The notes under the pieces: model-generated | Database searches by the model: none | Seen by the model: only the letters and a program-made list of their open reading frames with translations | What the model was told of the DNA's origin: nothing | NCBI RefSeq assembly: GCF_017876675.1 | Contig: NZ_JAGIOI010000001.1 | Span: 3,472,001-3,536,000, forward strand | DNA from: Arthrobacter stackebrandtii | Lineage (GTDB): Bacteria; Actinomycetota; Actinomycetes; Actinomycetales; Micrococcaceae | Direction of reading: 5' to 3' | Length of the DNA stretch: 64,000 nt | Shown here: one piece after another, positions 44,261-53,639 of the stretch | How positions within the stretch are numbered: position 1 is the first letter of the stretch | Layout of the letters: the number at the start of each line of letters is the position of its first letter | Position numbers and translations under genes: made by a program

Positions 44261-45943
44261 ATGGCGGAATTTATTTATACGATGTCCAATGCCCGCAAGG
44301 CTGTTGGCGAAAAACTCATTCTTGACAACGTAAGCATGTCTTTTTACCCCGGTGCCAAGATTGGCGTCGTCGGTCCCAATGGTGCCGGTAAGTCCACCAT
44401 TTTGAAGATCATGGCCGGTCTGGACACCCCCTCCAACGGTGAGGCTCGCCTGAGCCCCGGCTACACTGTGGGCATTTTGCTCCAGGAGCCGCCGCTGAAC
44501 GAGGAAAAGACCGTTCTGGGCAACGTCCAGGAAGGCGTTGGCGAGATCTACGGCAAGATCCAGCGCTACAACGAAATCTCCGAGGAAATGGCCAGCCCCG
44601 ACGCTGACTTTGACACCCTCCTCGAGGAGATGGGCAAGCTGCAGGAAGCCATCGACGCTGCCGACGCGTGGGACATCGACTCCCAGCTCGAGCAGGCCAT
44701 GGATGCACTCCAGTGCCCGCCGGGCGACTCCGACGTCACGGTCCTCTCCGGTGGCGAGCGCCGCCGCGTTGCCCTGTGCAAGCTTCTTTTGCAGAAGCCG
44801 GACCTGCTGCTCCTCGATGAGCCCACCAACCACTTGGACGCCGAGTCCGTGAACTGGCTGGAACAGCACCTGAAGAACTACGCCGGCGCAGTCCTGGCCG
44901 TCACCCACGATAGGTACTTCCTTGACCACGTGGCCGAGTGGATCGCAGAAGTTGACCGCGGCCACCTGTACCCGTACGAAGGCAACTACTCCACGTACCT
45001 GGAGAAGAAGCGCGCCCGCCTGGAAGTCCAGGGCAAGAAGGACGCCAAGCAGGCCAAGCGCCTCACCGAGGAACTCGAGTGGGTACGCTCCAACGCCAAG
45101 GGCCGCCAGACCAAGTCCAAGGCCCGTCTGGCCCGGTACGAGGAAATGGCTGCCGAAGCAGACCGCACCCGCAAGCTCGACTTCGAAGAGATCCAGATTC
45201 CCCCGGGCCCGCGCCTCGGCGGGATCGTGCTTGAAGCCGAAAACCTCAAGAAGGGCTACGGCGACCGAGTCCTGATCGACGGGCTCTCCTTCACCCTGCC
45301 CCGCAACGGCATCGTTGGCGTCATCGGCCCCAACGGCGTCGGCAAGTCGACCCTCTTCAAGACCATTGTTGGCCTGGAACCGCTCGACGGCGGCAAGCTC
45401 AAGGTGGGCGAGTCGGTCAAGATCTCCTACGCCGACCAGAGCCGTGGCGGTATCGATCCCGACAAGACCCTGTGGGAGGTTGTCTCCGACGGACTCGACT
45501 TCATCCAGGTCGGCCAGGTTGAAATGCCATCCCGCGCCTACGTTGCAGCGTTCGGCTTCAAGGGGCCCGACCAGCAGAAGAAGGCAGGTGTGCTCTCCGG
45601 TGGTGAGCGCAACCGCCTGAACCTGGCGCTGACCCTCAAGCAGGGTGGAAACCTTCTGCTTTTGGATGAGCCCACCAACGACCTCGACGTGGAAACCCTC
45701 AGCAGCCTGGAAAATGCGCTGCTGGAATTCCCCGGCTGTGCCGTTGTGGTTTCGCACGACCGCTGGTTCCTCGACCGGGTGGCCACCCACATCCTGGCCT
45801 ACGAAGGCACCAACGAGAACCCGGCCAACTGGCACTGGTTCGAGGGCAACTTCGACGCCTATGAGGAGAACAAGGTGGAGCGCCTCGGCGTGGACGCAGC
45901 CCGTCCGCACCGCGTTACGCACCGCCGCCTCACGCGCGACTGA
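44261..45943 (+). CDS. ettA: energy-dependent translational throttle protein EttA
   Basis: This ABC-F ATPase of 560 residues has two nucleotide-binding domains (GPNGAGKST and GPNGVGKST; LSGGERRR and LSGGERNR; LLLDEPTNHLD and LLLDEPTNDLD) with no membrane segment. The EttA-type arm and linker lie between them (HLYPYEGNYSTYLEKKRARL). It binds the ribosomal E site and gates entry into elongation according to energy state. ATG 44261 is chosen. A strong terminator follows. Length and motifs are standard. Confidence 0.95.
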   Translation: MAEFIYTMSNARKAVGEKLILDNVSMSFYPGAKIGVVGPNGAGKSTILKIMAGLDTPSNGEARLSPGYTVGILLQEPPLNEEKTVLGNVQEGVGEIYGKIQRYNEISEEMASPDADFDTLLEEMGKLQEAIDAADAWDIDSQLEQAMDALQCPPGDSDVTVLSGGERRRVALCKLLLQKPDLLLLDEPTNHLDAESVNWLEQHLKNYAGAVLAVTHDRYFLDHVAEWIAEVDRGHLYPYEGNYSTYLEKKRARLEVQGKKDAKQAKRLTEELEWVRSNAKGRQTKSKARLARYEEMAAEADRTRKLDFEEIQIPPGPRLGGIVLEAENLKKGYGDRVLIDGLSFTLPRNGIVGVIGPNGVGKSTLFKTIVGLEPLDGGKLKVGESVKISYADQSRGGIDPDKTLWEVVSDGLDFIQVGQVEMPSRAYVAAFGFKGPDQQKKAGVLSGGERNRLNLALTLKQGGNLLLLDEPTNDLDVETLSSLENALLEFPGCAVVVSHDRWFLDRVATHILAYEGTNENPANWHWFEGNFDAYEENKVERLGVDAARPHRVTHRRLTRD

Positions 45944-45966
45944 CCCACCACGGTCCACATATCGAC

Positions 45967-46005
45967 AAAAATGGTCGGTCCCCGTCCCGGAGACCGGCCA
46001 TTTTT
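45967..46005 (+). terminator. intrinsic terminator of ettA
   Basis: The stem AAAAATGGTCGGTC pairs with GAGACCGGCCATTTTT around a short loop, followed by the T run. It separates ettA from the transporter gene, whose ATG follows 17 bases later. Confidence 0.85.
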
Positions 46006-46022
46006 GCGCCTATGCTGGGGAA

Positions 46023-47807
46023 ATGTCAGCGACTCAATCAAAGACCACGATCCACCGCTGGGTATTCTGGCCGGCCGCATCGATCGTCATCGTGTTTGCC
46101 TCCTTCGCCATGATTGCACCCAACACCGCGGAGTCACTCTTCGCCAGCATCCAAGGCGCTATTGTCGGCTACTTCAACTGGTACTACGTGCTTCTGGCCA
46201 CGGCCCTGGTGATCTTCAGCCTTTGGGTTGGGTTCAGCAAATTCGGCGACATCAAGCTCGGCAAGGACGACGATGAACCCGAGTTCTCGCTCGGCTCCTG
46301 GTTCTCCCTGCTTTTCGCCGCCGGCATGGGCATCGGCCTGGTGTTCTACGGCGTCAGCGAACCGCTCAGCCACTACGCCTCACCCAAGCCCGGCGTCACC
46401 GGCAGCCCGGGGGACCTGGCCCAGCAGGCCTTTTCCCAGACGTTCCTGCACTGGGGCGTCCACGCCTGGTCGATTTATGTGGTGATCGGCCTGGCACTGG
46501 CCTACGCCATTCACCGGCGCGGCCGCCCGGTGTCCATCCGCTGGGCCATGGAGCCCCTGCTCGGACAGCGGGTGCGCGGCGGACTGGGCAACTTGATCGA
46601 CGTCATCGCCCTCGTGGGGACCATCTTCGGCGTGGCAACGTCGCTCGGACTCGGCGTGCTGCAGATCAGTGCCGGCCTGGAAAGTGCCGGGCTGATCGAG
46701 TCCTCGATGTTCATCGACCTGGTGATCATCGCCGTCGTCACCTGCTTTGTGCTCTTCTCAGTGCTCTCCGGTGTTGGCAAGGGCATGAAGTGGCTCTCCA
46801 ACACCAACCTGATCCTGGCCGCAGTCTTTGTGGTCTTCCTCCTGGTGGTGGGGCCCACCCAGTTCCTGCTCCGCAACTTTGTGCAGTCCACCGGCAACTA
46901 CCTGCAGGAATTCCTGGGCATGGCCTTCAACGTCAGCGCCTTCTCCGGCGCCGAAGGGGAGGCGTGGCAGTCAACCTGGACCACGTTCTATTGGGGCTGG
47001 TGGATGTCCTGGGCGCCGTTTGTGGGCATCTTCATCGCCAGGATTTCAAAGGGCCGCACCGTGAGGCAGTTCGTGTCCGGGGTGATCCTCGTCCCCACCC
47101 TCGTGACGCTGCTGTGGTTCAGCATCCTGGGCGGGACGGCCATTTACTCCGAGCTCTCCGGGCCCGGCGGCCTCGTGGGCCCCGACGGCACGGTCGACGC
47201 CGCCGGCGCACTGTTTGCCACACTCGACCAGCTTCCCGCAGGCGCCGTGCTGACCATCGGCGCGATCCTGATGATTGTGATCTTCTTCGTCATCTCCGCC
47301 GATTCCGGGGCGCTCGTCATGGGCATGATCGCTACCGGCGGCGACGTCGAACCCAAGAACTGGATCCGCATCTTCTTCACCCTCGCCACCGCGCTCCTGG
47401 CCAGCGCCCTGCTGCTCTCGGGCGGCCTAGAAGCGCTGAAAACGGCGGCCATCATCATCGCACTGCCCTTCAGCGTTGTGCTGATCTTGATCTGCTTCTC
47501 CACCTACATAGCGTTTTCCCGCGAGGTGAGGGCCTATGAAAAAGCCAAGCGCATGGCGTTCGTGGACCACATCGGCGACTTCTACGGCCTCGAGGTCGAC
47601 GGCCCCAACGGCATTCCTCCGCTGGCCAGCCTGCGCCAGCTCACCGCCCGGCTCCGCAGGCAGGTTCCCGCAGCGCGGCGCCCGCGCATGGATCCGTTCG
47701 GCCACCACCCGGGGCAGTCTGGTGCCAACGGCACGCCGGAGTACGACGGCGCCCTGCCGGACCTGGCTGCCCCGCCGCCGGACACACCTGCCGAACCCCA
47801 GCCATAA
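46023..47807 (+). CDS. BCCT-family betaine/choline/carnitine transporter
   Basis: The 594-residue inner-membrane protein has 12 helices and the BCCT signatures GMGIGLVFYGVSEPLSHY and WWMSWAPFVGIFIARISKG. The cytosolic C-terminal tail is about 80 residues and Pro-rich. It takes up a quaternary ammonium osmolyte, probably glycine betaine, with Na+. ATG 46023 is chosen; the frame upstream is a shadow of ettA. The tail could sense osmotic state as in BetP. The exact substrate is not certain. Confidence 0.92.
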   Translation: MSATQSKTTIHRWVFWPAASIVIVFASFAMIAPNTAESLFASIQGAIVGYFNWYYVLLATALVIFSLWVGFSKFGDIKLGKDDDEPEFSLGSWFSLLFAAGMGIGLVFYGVSEPLSHYASPKPGVTGSPGDLAQQAFSQTFLHWGVHAWSIYVVIGLALAYAIHRRGRPVSIRWAMEPLLGQRVRGGLGNLIDVIALVGTIFGVATSLGLGVLQISAGLESAGLIESSMFIDLVIIAVVTCFVLFSVLSGVGKGMKWLSNTNLILAAVFVVFLLVVGPTQFLLRNFVQSTGNYLQEFLGMAFNVSAFSGAEGEAWQSTWTTFYWGWWMSWAPFVGIFIARISKGRTVRQFVSGVILVPTLVTLLWFSILGGTAIYSELSGPGGLVGPDGTVDAAGALFATLDQLPAGAVLTIGAILMIVIFFVISADSGALVMGMIATGGDVEPKNWIRIFFTLATALLASALLLSGGLEALKTAAIIIALPFSVVLILICFSTYIAFSREVRAYEKAKRMAFVDHIGDFYGLEVDGPNGIPPLASLRQLTARLRRQVPAARRPRMDPFGHHPGQSGANGTPEYDGALPDLAAPPPDTPAEPQP

Positions 47808-47858
47808 GACCGGCCAGGCCCGCCCGCAGCCTGTGGGGCAGCGGGCCGGGCCTGCGTC

Positions 47859-48764
47859 CTAGTCCGTCACGGTGCCGTCTGGCACCCGCATCATGCCTTC
47901 CTGGGCGACCGTGGCGACCAATACGCCGTCGCGCGTGAAAAAGCGACCCAGGTTCAGGCCGCGGGCTTCGGAAGCGCTGGGCGATTCCGCAACGTAAAGC
48001 AGCCAGTCGTCAACGGCGAGGGGCCGGTGCCACCACATGGCGTGGTCCAGGCTGGCCACGCTGATCCCGGGCATGGCCCAGCTGATGCCGTGGCGGCGCA
48101 GCGACGGCTCAAGGAGCGTGTAGTCGCTGGCGTAGGCGAGGGCGGCGCGGTGAAGGTTCTGGTCCGAGGGCATGGGGCCCAGGGTCTTGAGCCACACGGC
48201 CTGGTGAGCCACATGCTCGCCCTTGACATCGAAATAGATGTTGGCACCCACATGGCGGATGTCGAAGGGGCGTTCGTAGGCCCAGGCCCGTGCCACCGGG
48301 TGGTCGATTCCGCCCAGCAACTGCGCCGACGTCGGCAGCGTCTCCGGGCCGGGGATGCCCTCCGGCATCTTGTCCTGGTGCTCGATGCCGGTGTCGGGGC
48401 GCTGGAAGGAGGCGATCATGGACAGGATCGGCACGGCGCCCTGGTAGGCGTGGGTGCGCCGGGCGGAGAAGGAGCGGCCGTCGCGCAGCCGCTGGACGCC
48501 GAAGGTCAGGGGCGAGGCGGCGTCGCCGGGGCGCAGGAAATAGCCGTGCATCGAGTGGACCAGGTGGTCCTTTTCCACTGTGCGCGCGGCGGCGACGATG
48601 GACTGTGCCAGCACCTGGCCGCCAAAGAGGCGCGGGCGCGGGGCGTGTTCGTCGCCGAGCCCCACGAAGATGTCTTCATCGGTCTGGGCTCCTCCGGCAT
48701 CGGAAAGTTCCAGGATGCCGAGGAGGGTTTCCATGGGGTCGTTGTGGGGAGGCGTTGGGCTCAT
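47859..48764 (-). CDS. tesB: acyl-CoA thioesterase II
   Basis: The 301-residue double-hotdog enzyme has DEDIFVGLGDEHAPRPRLFGG, the TesB motif RLFGGQVLAQS, DHAMWWHRP near 235 and the C-terminal LNLGRFFTRDGVLVATVAQE. It hydrolyses medium- to long-chain acyl-CoA in the cytoplasm. Length and start are normal. It is divergent from the single-hotdog thioesterase at 48891. Confidence 0.92.
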   Translation of the reverse strand: MSPTPPHNDPMETLLGILELSDAGGAQTDEDIFVGLGDEHAPRPRLFGGQVLAQSIVAAARTVEKDHLVHSMHGYFLRPGDAASPLTFGVQRLRDGRSFSARRTHAYQGAVPILSMIASFQRPDTGIEHQDKMPEGIPGPETLPTSAQLLGGIDHPVARAWAYERPFDIRHVGANIYFDVKGEHVAHQAVWLKTLGPMPSDQNLHRAALAYASDYTLLEPSLRRHGISWAMPGISVASLDHAMWWHRPLAVDDWLLYVAESPSASEARGLNLGRFFTRDGVLVATVAQEGMMRVPDGTVTD

Positions 48765-48890
48765 AACGTGACTCTATGTGTCGGCGGGCGCCCGCGACAA
48801 ATGGCCACTCCGCCGCGGCTGCGGGCTTTTCGGCTGTGACCTTGCGGACATCGATTGGTGGCGCCCCCGTGCCTTTGAGATGATGGGCCC

Positions 48891-49373
48891 ATGGCTCCCG
48901 GCATTCAGATCACGCAGCAAATCCGTTTTGGCGACATCGACTCCTACAACCATGTCAACAACGTGGTGTTCCTGCAGTACCTCGAGGATGCCCGCGTCCA
49001 GCTGACCTACGCCGAACTGCCTGGCGGCGGCAACTTCCAGGACCTCGTGGGAACGGAGCTGTTCACGCTCGTGGGCCGGAACGAGATCGAGTACCTGGCG
49101 CCCATCAGCTTCCGCCCCACCCCTGTTTTCGTCAACATCTGGGTCACCAACGTGGGCGGCTCCAGCTTCGACTTTGGTTACACCGTCACCGAGGCCGACA
49201 CCTCCGTCATTTACGCGCAGGCCGCCACCTCCATGGTCCTGGTCTCACGCACCACGGGACGCCCCGTCCGGCTGACCCCCGCACAGCGCGGGGCGCTCGA
49301 GGCCTGGCGCGGGGAGCCTGTTCCGTTCAAGCGCGGGCCCGCCCGCACCGCCACCACCCAAGGAGCCCGCTGA
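48891..49373 (+). CDS. 4HBT/YbgC-type acyl-CoA thioesterase
   Basis: The 160-residue single-hotdog protein has the catalytic Asp region FGDIDSYNHVNNVVFLQYLE typical of 4-hydroxybenzoyl-CoA thioesterase relatives. It starts ATG 48891. Its stop overlaps the next gene start by one base (TGATG), so the two are coupled. The substrate is unknown. Confidence 0.88.
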   Translation: MAPGIQITQQIRFGDIDSYNHVNNVVFLQYLEDARVQLTYAELPGGGNFQDLVGTELFTLVGRNEIEYLAPISFRPTPVFVNIWVTNVGGSSFDFGYTVTEADTSVIYAQAATSMVLVSRTTGRPVRLTPAQRGALEAWRGEPVPFKRGPARTATTQGAR

Positions 49374-50041
49374 TGTCCACCGCCACGCACACCGAAGAAC
49401 TGGTCCTGGATGATGCAGGCACTGTTGCCGACCTGCGCACCTTTGTGAGCCGTGCCCGCACCGCGGACGACGGCGCCATTCGCCTTCAGGGGGCCGGTCA
49501 CGTCCTCGCGGCGTATGTATGCGTCATGCGCGGGAAGCTTTTGGGCGAAGGCACCCCCACGGTCCTGGGGCTGCGCACCATGGCGCTCGGGACGCCGTCG
49601 GACATTGACGTGACGGTCTCACTGTCGTCGGTGGCGGACCGCCTGGCGCGCATGGGCGGCGACGACCTCCGGCTGCCGATCCCGCCCGTGGCGGTGCACG
49701 AATCGTGGGCCGGCATCGGTGCCCCGCGGGGTGCGTGGGCGGAGCTTGGAACCATGGACACGGACGCGCTCATTGACGTCGCGAAGACCGGCGTGCAGGA
49801 GATCGGGCAGATCATTCCGGTCAACCCCGGGGCCCTGCTGGTCAACAACATCCGCGCTTCCGTCTGGGGCCGGCCCATTGACGGTGCCCCGGGCGCGCTG
49901 CCCGGCGGTGCGGCATTCGCCGGCTATGCGCTGGGCTTCCTGGTGCCGGGGGAGACGGCCTCGGTGTTCAGCTCCCACAACTGGCTGCGCCTGAGCACGG
50001 CGCGCGGCCACATCCTCGTCAAGCCCCAGTCGCTGCTCTAG
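49373..50041 (+). CDS. conserved actinobacterial protein of unknown function
   Basis: The 222-residue soluble protein has no recognisable catalytic motif. It contains GAGHVLAAYVCVMRGKLLGE, SWAGIGAPRGAWAELGTMD and a C-terminal FSSHNWLRLSTARGHILVKP. It is translationally coupled to the thioesterase upstream, suggesting a shared role. The large inverted repeat beyond its stop may end the operon. Confidence 0.7.
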   Translation: MSTATHTEELVLDDAGTVADLRTFVSRARTADDGAIRLQGAGHVLAAYVCVMRGKLLGEGTPTVLGLRTMALGTPSDIDVTVSLSSVADRLARMGGDDLRLPIPPVAVHESWAGIGAPRGAWAELGTMDTDALIDVAKTGVQEIGQIIPVNPGALLVNNIRASVWGRPIDGAPGALPGGAAFAGYALGFLVPGETASVFSSHNWLRLSTARGHILVKPQSLL

Positions 50042-50073
50042 CGGGGCCCGCCAAAAAACACGCTTTCCAAGAA

Positions 50074-50137
50074 AATGAAGCCGGTCCCGCCAAATGATCC
50101 CGATATCTCGGGCTCAGTTGGCGGGACCGGCTTCATT
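50074..50137. terminator. perfect 20-bp inverted repeat with nested palindrome, bidirectional terminator candidate
   Basis: The arms AATGAAGCCGGTCCCGCCAA and its exact complement surround a 24-base loop that contains CCCGATATCTCGGG. It lies between the convergent genes ending at 50041 and 50195. There are A and T tracts at the outer ends. This would stop transcription in both directions, but its perfection is unusual. Confidence 0.7.
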
Positions 50138-50194
50138 GTGCAGGATGGGGTTTGTGCCGGGTGGAGACGGAAGCCGCCCCTCCGGCGTCGAACG

Positions 50195-50788
50195 CTAAAG
50201 CGCCTGGGACGGATCCGACGGCGCGTTGACCAGCGAGTGGGCGGCGCGCTCCATGTAGTCCCACAGGGTGGCGTCGTGCATGGGGGAGAGCTCGGCGGCG
50301 TCAATGCCCTTGCGCATGGCGGCGAGCCAACGGTCGCGGGCTTCCGGGGTGACGGCGAACGGCACGTGCCGCATGCGTAGGCGCGGGTGGCCGCGTTCCT
50401 CCAGGTACGTGCGCGGCCCGCCCCAGTACTGTTCCGTGAACATCAGCATGCGGTGTTCGGCCGGGCCCAGGTCCTCCTCCGCGTACATGGCGCGCAGCAG
50501 CGGATCGGCGGCAATGCCCTGGTAGAACACGTGGATGATCTTCGCGAAGACTTCGTGCCCGCCAACCTGGCCGTAGAACGTATCCGAGTAGTCCACCTCG
50601 TCATCCGGCTTCGGCCCCGACGTGGACGGCTGCGGACGCCCAACACTCACGGGGATCGGCTGGAGCGTGGCCAGCGGCTCGCCAAAGCGCGACGGAATCG
50701 GCACGCCCCCGTCCGCCCCGCCCTCCGCGGCATCGTTGGCCGCCGGACCGTTGGCGAAGGGGGACGTCGGGTTGTACTGGGAACTCAT
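50195..50788 (-). CDS. glbO: group II truncated hemoglobin
   Basis: The 197-residue protein has a globin domain from about residue 68 (TFYGQVGGHEVFAKIIHVFY), YWGGPRTYLEERGHPRLRMRH with the proximal His and the GlbO-type WGGP, and RWLAAMRKGI near the end. The first ~65 residues are a Pro/Gly-rich extension not needed for heme binding. It likely handles O2 or NO in the cytoplasm. It starts ATG 50788. Confidence 0.9.
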   Translation of the reverse strand: MSSQYNPTSPFANGPAANDAAEGGADGGVPIPSRFGEPLATLQPIPVSVGRPQPSTSGPKPDDEVDYSDTFYGQVGGHEVFAKIIHVFYQGIAADPLLRAMYAEEDLGPAEHRMLMFTEQYWGGPRTYLEERGHPRLRMRHVPFAVTPEARDRWLAAMRKGIDAAELSPMHDATLWDYMERAAHSLVNAPSDPSQAL

Positions 50789-50847
50789 GGTGTATCGGGT
50801 GCTTTCTAGTGTTGGGATTCAAGAGTGGGGCGCCGGTGCACGGGGAT

Positions 50848-51627
50848 TCAGCCCGCCGGGGGTTCCGCGCGCTGCGTGTCTGTGCGGGCCTGTTCGCCCG
50901 CCTGGCCGTTGGTGTCCGACGCCGGCCCGGCAGCCACGGCAGGTGCGGCACCGCCCGCGGCGGTCCCGGCAGCGGCAGGCGCGGCCCCGCCGTCGGGCAG
51001 CTCTTCCGCAGGCGGCTGGTAGTGGCCCTTGGACCGGTTGCCCAGGCGCAGGATCTCGCCGTTGCGCAGGTACCAGAGCGTGCCGTCCTCGCCCATGACC
51101 CGGGTGATGCGAAGGCCCACATACTCCACGCTGCCGACGACTTCGCTGGTTTGGATGACGTCGCCGATTCCGTATTGGTCCTCGAGGGTGATGCAGATGC
51201 CCGCCAGGAAGTCTCGGATGAGCTGTTGGCAGCCGAAACCAATGGCGATGCCGAGCACGCCGACGCTGGCGATGAGCGGGGCCACGTTGATGTTGAACGC
51301 CATGAGGACGTAAAAGCCGGTCACGGTCGCCACCACGGCGGTGAGCACCGAGTTCAGCAGCGAGCCGACCGTGCGGGCGCGCTGGACGCGGCGTTCCTGG
51401 TCGAGGGCCCGGACCACGGGGTCGATGTTGCGCAGCATGGGGGCCGCCCAGCGCAGGGAACGGCGTTCCAGGACGGGGCTGTCGGCCTGGACGCGCTTGA
51501 CGACGATGCGGATGGCGTAGTGCAGGACCAGCCAGACGGCCAGCCCCACCGCCAGCACAATGCCGGCGTTGATCAAATCTTCCACAAAGGTGTTCTCGAG
51601 GGCGGTGGTGATGTCGGTTTGTGGCAC
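50848..51627 (-). CDS. MscS-type mechanosensitive channel, short form
   Basis: The 259-residue protein has three membrane helices and the pore-lining and beta-domain motif ASVGVLGIAIGFGCQQLIRD, followed by DQYGIGDVI. After the beta domain it lacks the MscS alpha/beta C-terminal domain; instead it has an Ala/Pro/Gly-rich tail. It should release solutes under membrane tension. It lies downstream of, and on the strand opposite to, the LtrA gene. Confidence 0.85.
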   Translation of the reverse strand: MPQTDITTALENTFVEDLINAGIVLAVGLAVWLVLHYAIRIVVKRVQADSPVLERRSLRWAAPMLRNIDPVVRALDQERRVQRARTVGSLLNSVLTAVVATVTGFYVLMAFNINVAPLIASVGVLGIAIGFGCQQLIRDFLAGICITLEDQYGIGDVIQTSEVVGSVEYVGLRITRVMGEDGTLWYLRNGEILRLGNRSKGHYQPPAEELPDGGAAPAAAGTAAGGAAPAVAAGPASDTNGQAGEQARTDTQRAEPPAG

Positions 51628-51784
51628 TGGAGCTCTAACCCTGGTCCCTTCTCGGTGGCGCGGGTGCTGACCTCTAGCCTAACGCGGGCGGGGCCGGGAG
51701 TTGTTCCCCGAGGCGCGCCGTCCTGCCTCCGGAACGCCTGGGCACCACCGAAACTCAATTGCTGCGGCGCGTAGGATGTTGCGC

Positions 51785-53013
51785 ATGCCGCCATCGAGAC
51801 TGATTCCCATGAAGCCGAGGGACCCGCACGAGCCCGGCCGGGTGTCCAGTTCCCTGGAGCTGTTCTTTGACCTGGTGTTTGCGGTGGCGGTTGCCGTTGC
51901 ATCAGCCCAGCTGCATGATTCCTTCGCCGAGGGGCGCATCTGGGAAGGGCTGGTGTCCTACGCCGTCGTGTTCTTCGGCGTGTGGTGGGCGTGGATGAAC
52001 TTCACCTGGTTCGCCACCTCCTTCGCGGCCGAGGACTGGCTGTACAAGCTGCTCACCATCCTCCAGATGGCCGGGGTGCTGGTGCTGACGGCAGGCATCC
52101 CGCCCGTCTTTGCCGGCAGCAACTTCACCGTGCTGGTGCTCGGCTATGTTGTCATGCGCGTGGCCATGGTGGCGCAGTGGCTTCGGGCCGCCCGGCGGGC
52201 TGGAGGCCGCCGCCGCACCACATTGCGCTACGCCACCGGGATTGCGGTGGTCCAGGTGCTGTGGCTGCTGTGGCTCCTGCTGGAAGGGCCGGCAGCCGCG
52301 GCGGCACTTGTCCTGCTCATTGCCGCTGAGCTGGCCATTCCCGTGGTGGCCGAGCGCACCGGCAACACGCCCTGGCACCCGCACCACATCACGGAACGGT
52401 ATGGGCTGTTTACGCTGATCCTGCTGGGCGGCAGCCTGCTCGGCTCCAGCAACGCCATTATCGCGGCCCTGTCCGACGTCGAGGCGCTGGCCCGCTGGTG
52501 GTGATTGCCGCTGCCGCATTTGTTTCGACGGCGGCGCTGTGGTGGATCTACTTTTGGCCCCCGCATCACGAAGCGATCCGGAGCTTTGGCAGTTCGCTGC
52601 GGTACGGGTACGTCCACTATTTTGTGTTTGCCGCCGCCGGTGCACTGTCGGCGGGAATCGAGGTGGAGATCGATGTGCTGACCGGCCGGGCCGTGCTGGA
52701 CGGCACCGGCGCTTCCTTCACGGTGGCCATTCCCGTGGCCGTTTTTGTGCTGGGCATTTGGTGGATCGCGGTCAAGGACAATGCCGGCCGGCTCGTCAAT
52801 ACGGTGGTTCCGCTCGGTGCGCTGGTGGTCCTGCTGGACCCGGTGATTCCCAACCCGTACAACCTCATCGCCACGGCCGGGGTGCTGGTGCTCATGGTGG
52901 TGGTGCTGGAGCTGCGGCCGCCGGTGGAGCGCCGCACGCCCCTGCGCCGCAAGGTGTCAGGGAACCCCGCCGAGCCACACGGCCGGCCAAATGGCCGGCC
53001 GGCCAAAGGCTAG
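51785..53013 (+). pseudogene. LtrA-family membrane protein (low temperature requirement), frameshifted
   Basis: The first frame has SSLELFFDLVFAVAVAVASA and WWAWMNFTWFATSF, the LtrA opening with multiple helices, and stops at 52504. The second frame continues with VIAAAAFVSTAALWWIYFW and further helices to 53013. One extra C in the run 52491-52493 would give LAPLVVIAAAAF and join them. ATG 51785 has GTAGGA 8 bases upstream. The function of LtrA is poorly known. Sequencing error is as likely as real loss. Confidence 0.82.
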
Positions 53014-53492
53014 TCAACAGTGGGCGTGAGCAGCCCCGGCTCGTGGTGGACGGGGAAGTTCACGCTGCGGGCGATGAAGCACTTCGATGCGGCCTCGGCA
53101 TGCAGCGACAGCGCCAGTTCCTCCATGGCGGGGTCGGCCAGATAAACCTTGGGGTGCAGCGTGGCGGATTCAAACTGGCCCGAACCATCGGGGTTCAAGA
53201 TCAGGGTCCCGGCGGCCGAGTCCTCATACTTGGTCACCACCACGCCGTGGTTGACGGCGACGTGGAGGTAGGAGAGCATGTGGCACTGCGCCAGCGCCGT
53301 CAGCAGCAGCTGCTCCGGGTTCCAGCGTTCCCGGTCGCCGTGGAACGTCCTGTCGGCCGAGCCCAGCAGCTCCGGCAGGCCCTCAGCCGTGACGGTGTGG
53401 TCGCGGCTGTAGGCCCGGTATCCGGACGTCCCCGTGCCCAGGTTGCCCGTCCAGTTGACGTTGATTTCGTAGTGGTGTTCGTTTAGCGCCAT
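53010..53492 (-). CDS. OsmC-family peroxiredoxin-like protein
   Basis: The 160-residue protein has the two OsmC cysteines in LLLTALAQCHMLSYLHVA and HAEAASKCFIARSVNFPV. It reduces organic hydroperoxides in the cytoplasm. ATG 53492 is chosen; the longer frame is a shadow. It converges on and overlaps ltrA by four bases. Confidence 0.9.
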   Translation of the reverse strand: MALNEHHYEINVNWTGNLGTGTSGYRAYSRDHTVTAEGLPELLGSADRTFHGDRERWNPEQLLLTALAQCHMLSYLHVAVNHGVVVTKYEDSAAGTLILNPDGSGQFESATLHPKVYLADPAMEELALSLHAEAASKCFIARSVNFPVHHEPGLLTPTVD

Positions 53493-53639
53493 ACTCCAGC
53501 GTATAGCGGCGGGCCCAGCGGTGAGGACTGCAACGCGGCACGGCCGTTGGGATACCCGGCGGCCGTGGAACGGAACGCCAGCGTGGGCGCCACTTGTTTC
53601 TGCGGCGGCGGCGCCGGGCAGCCGCCGCAGAAACGGCAA

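Noticed and set aside
44195-45958. 587-codon minus-strand frame opposite ettA
   Set aside because: It is an antisense shadow of a strongly conserved ABC-F gene.
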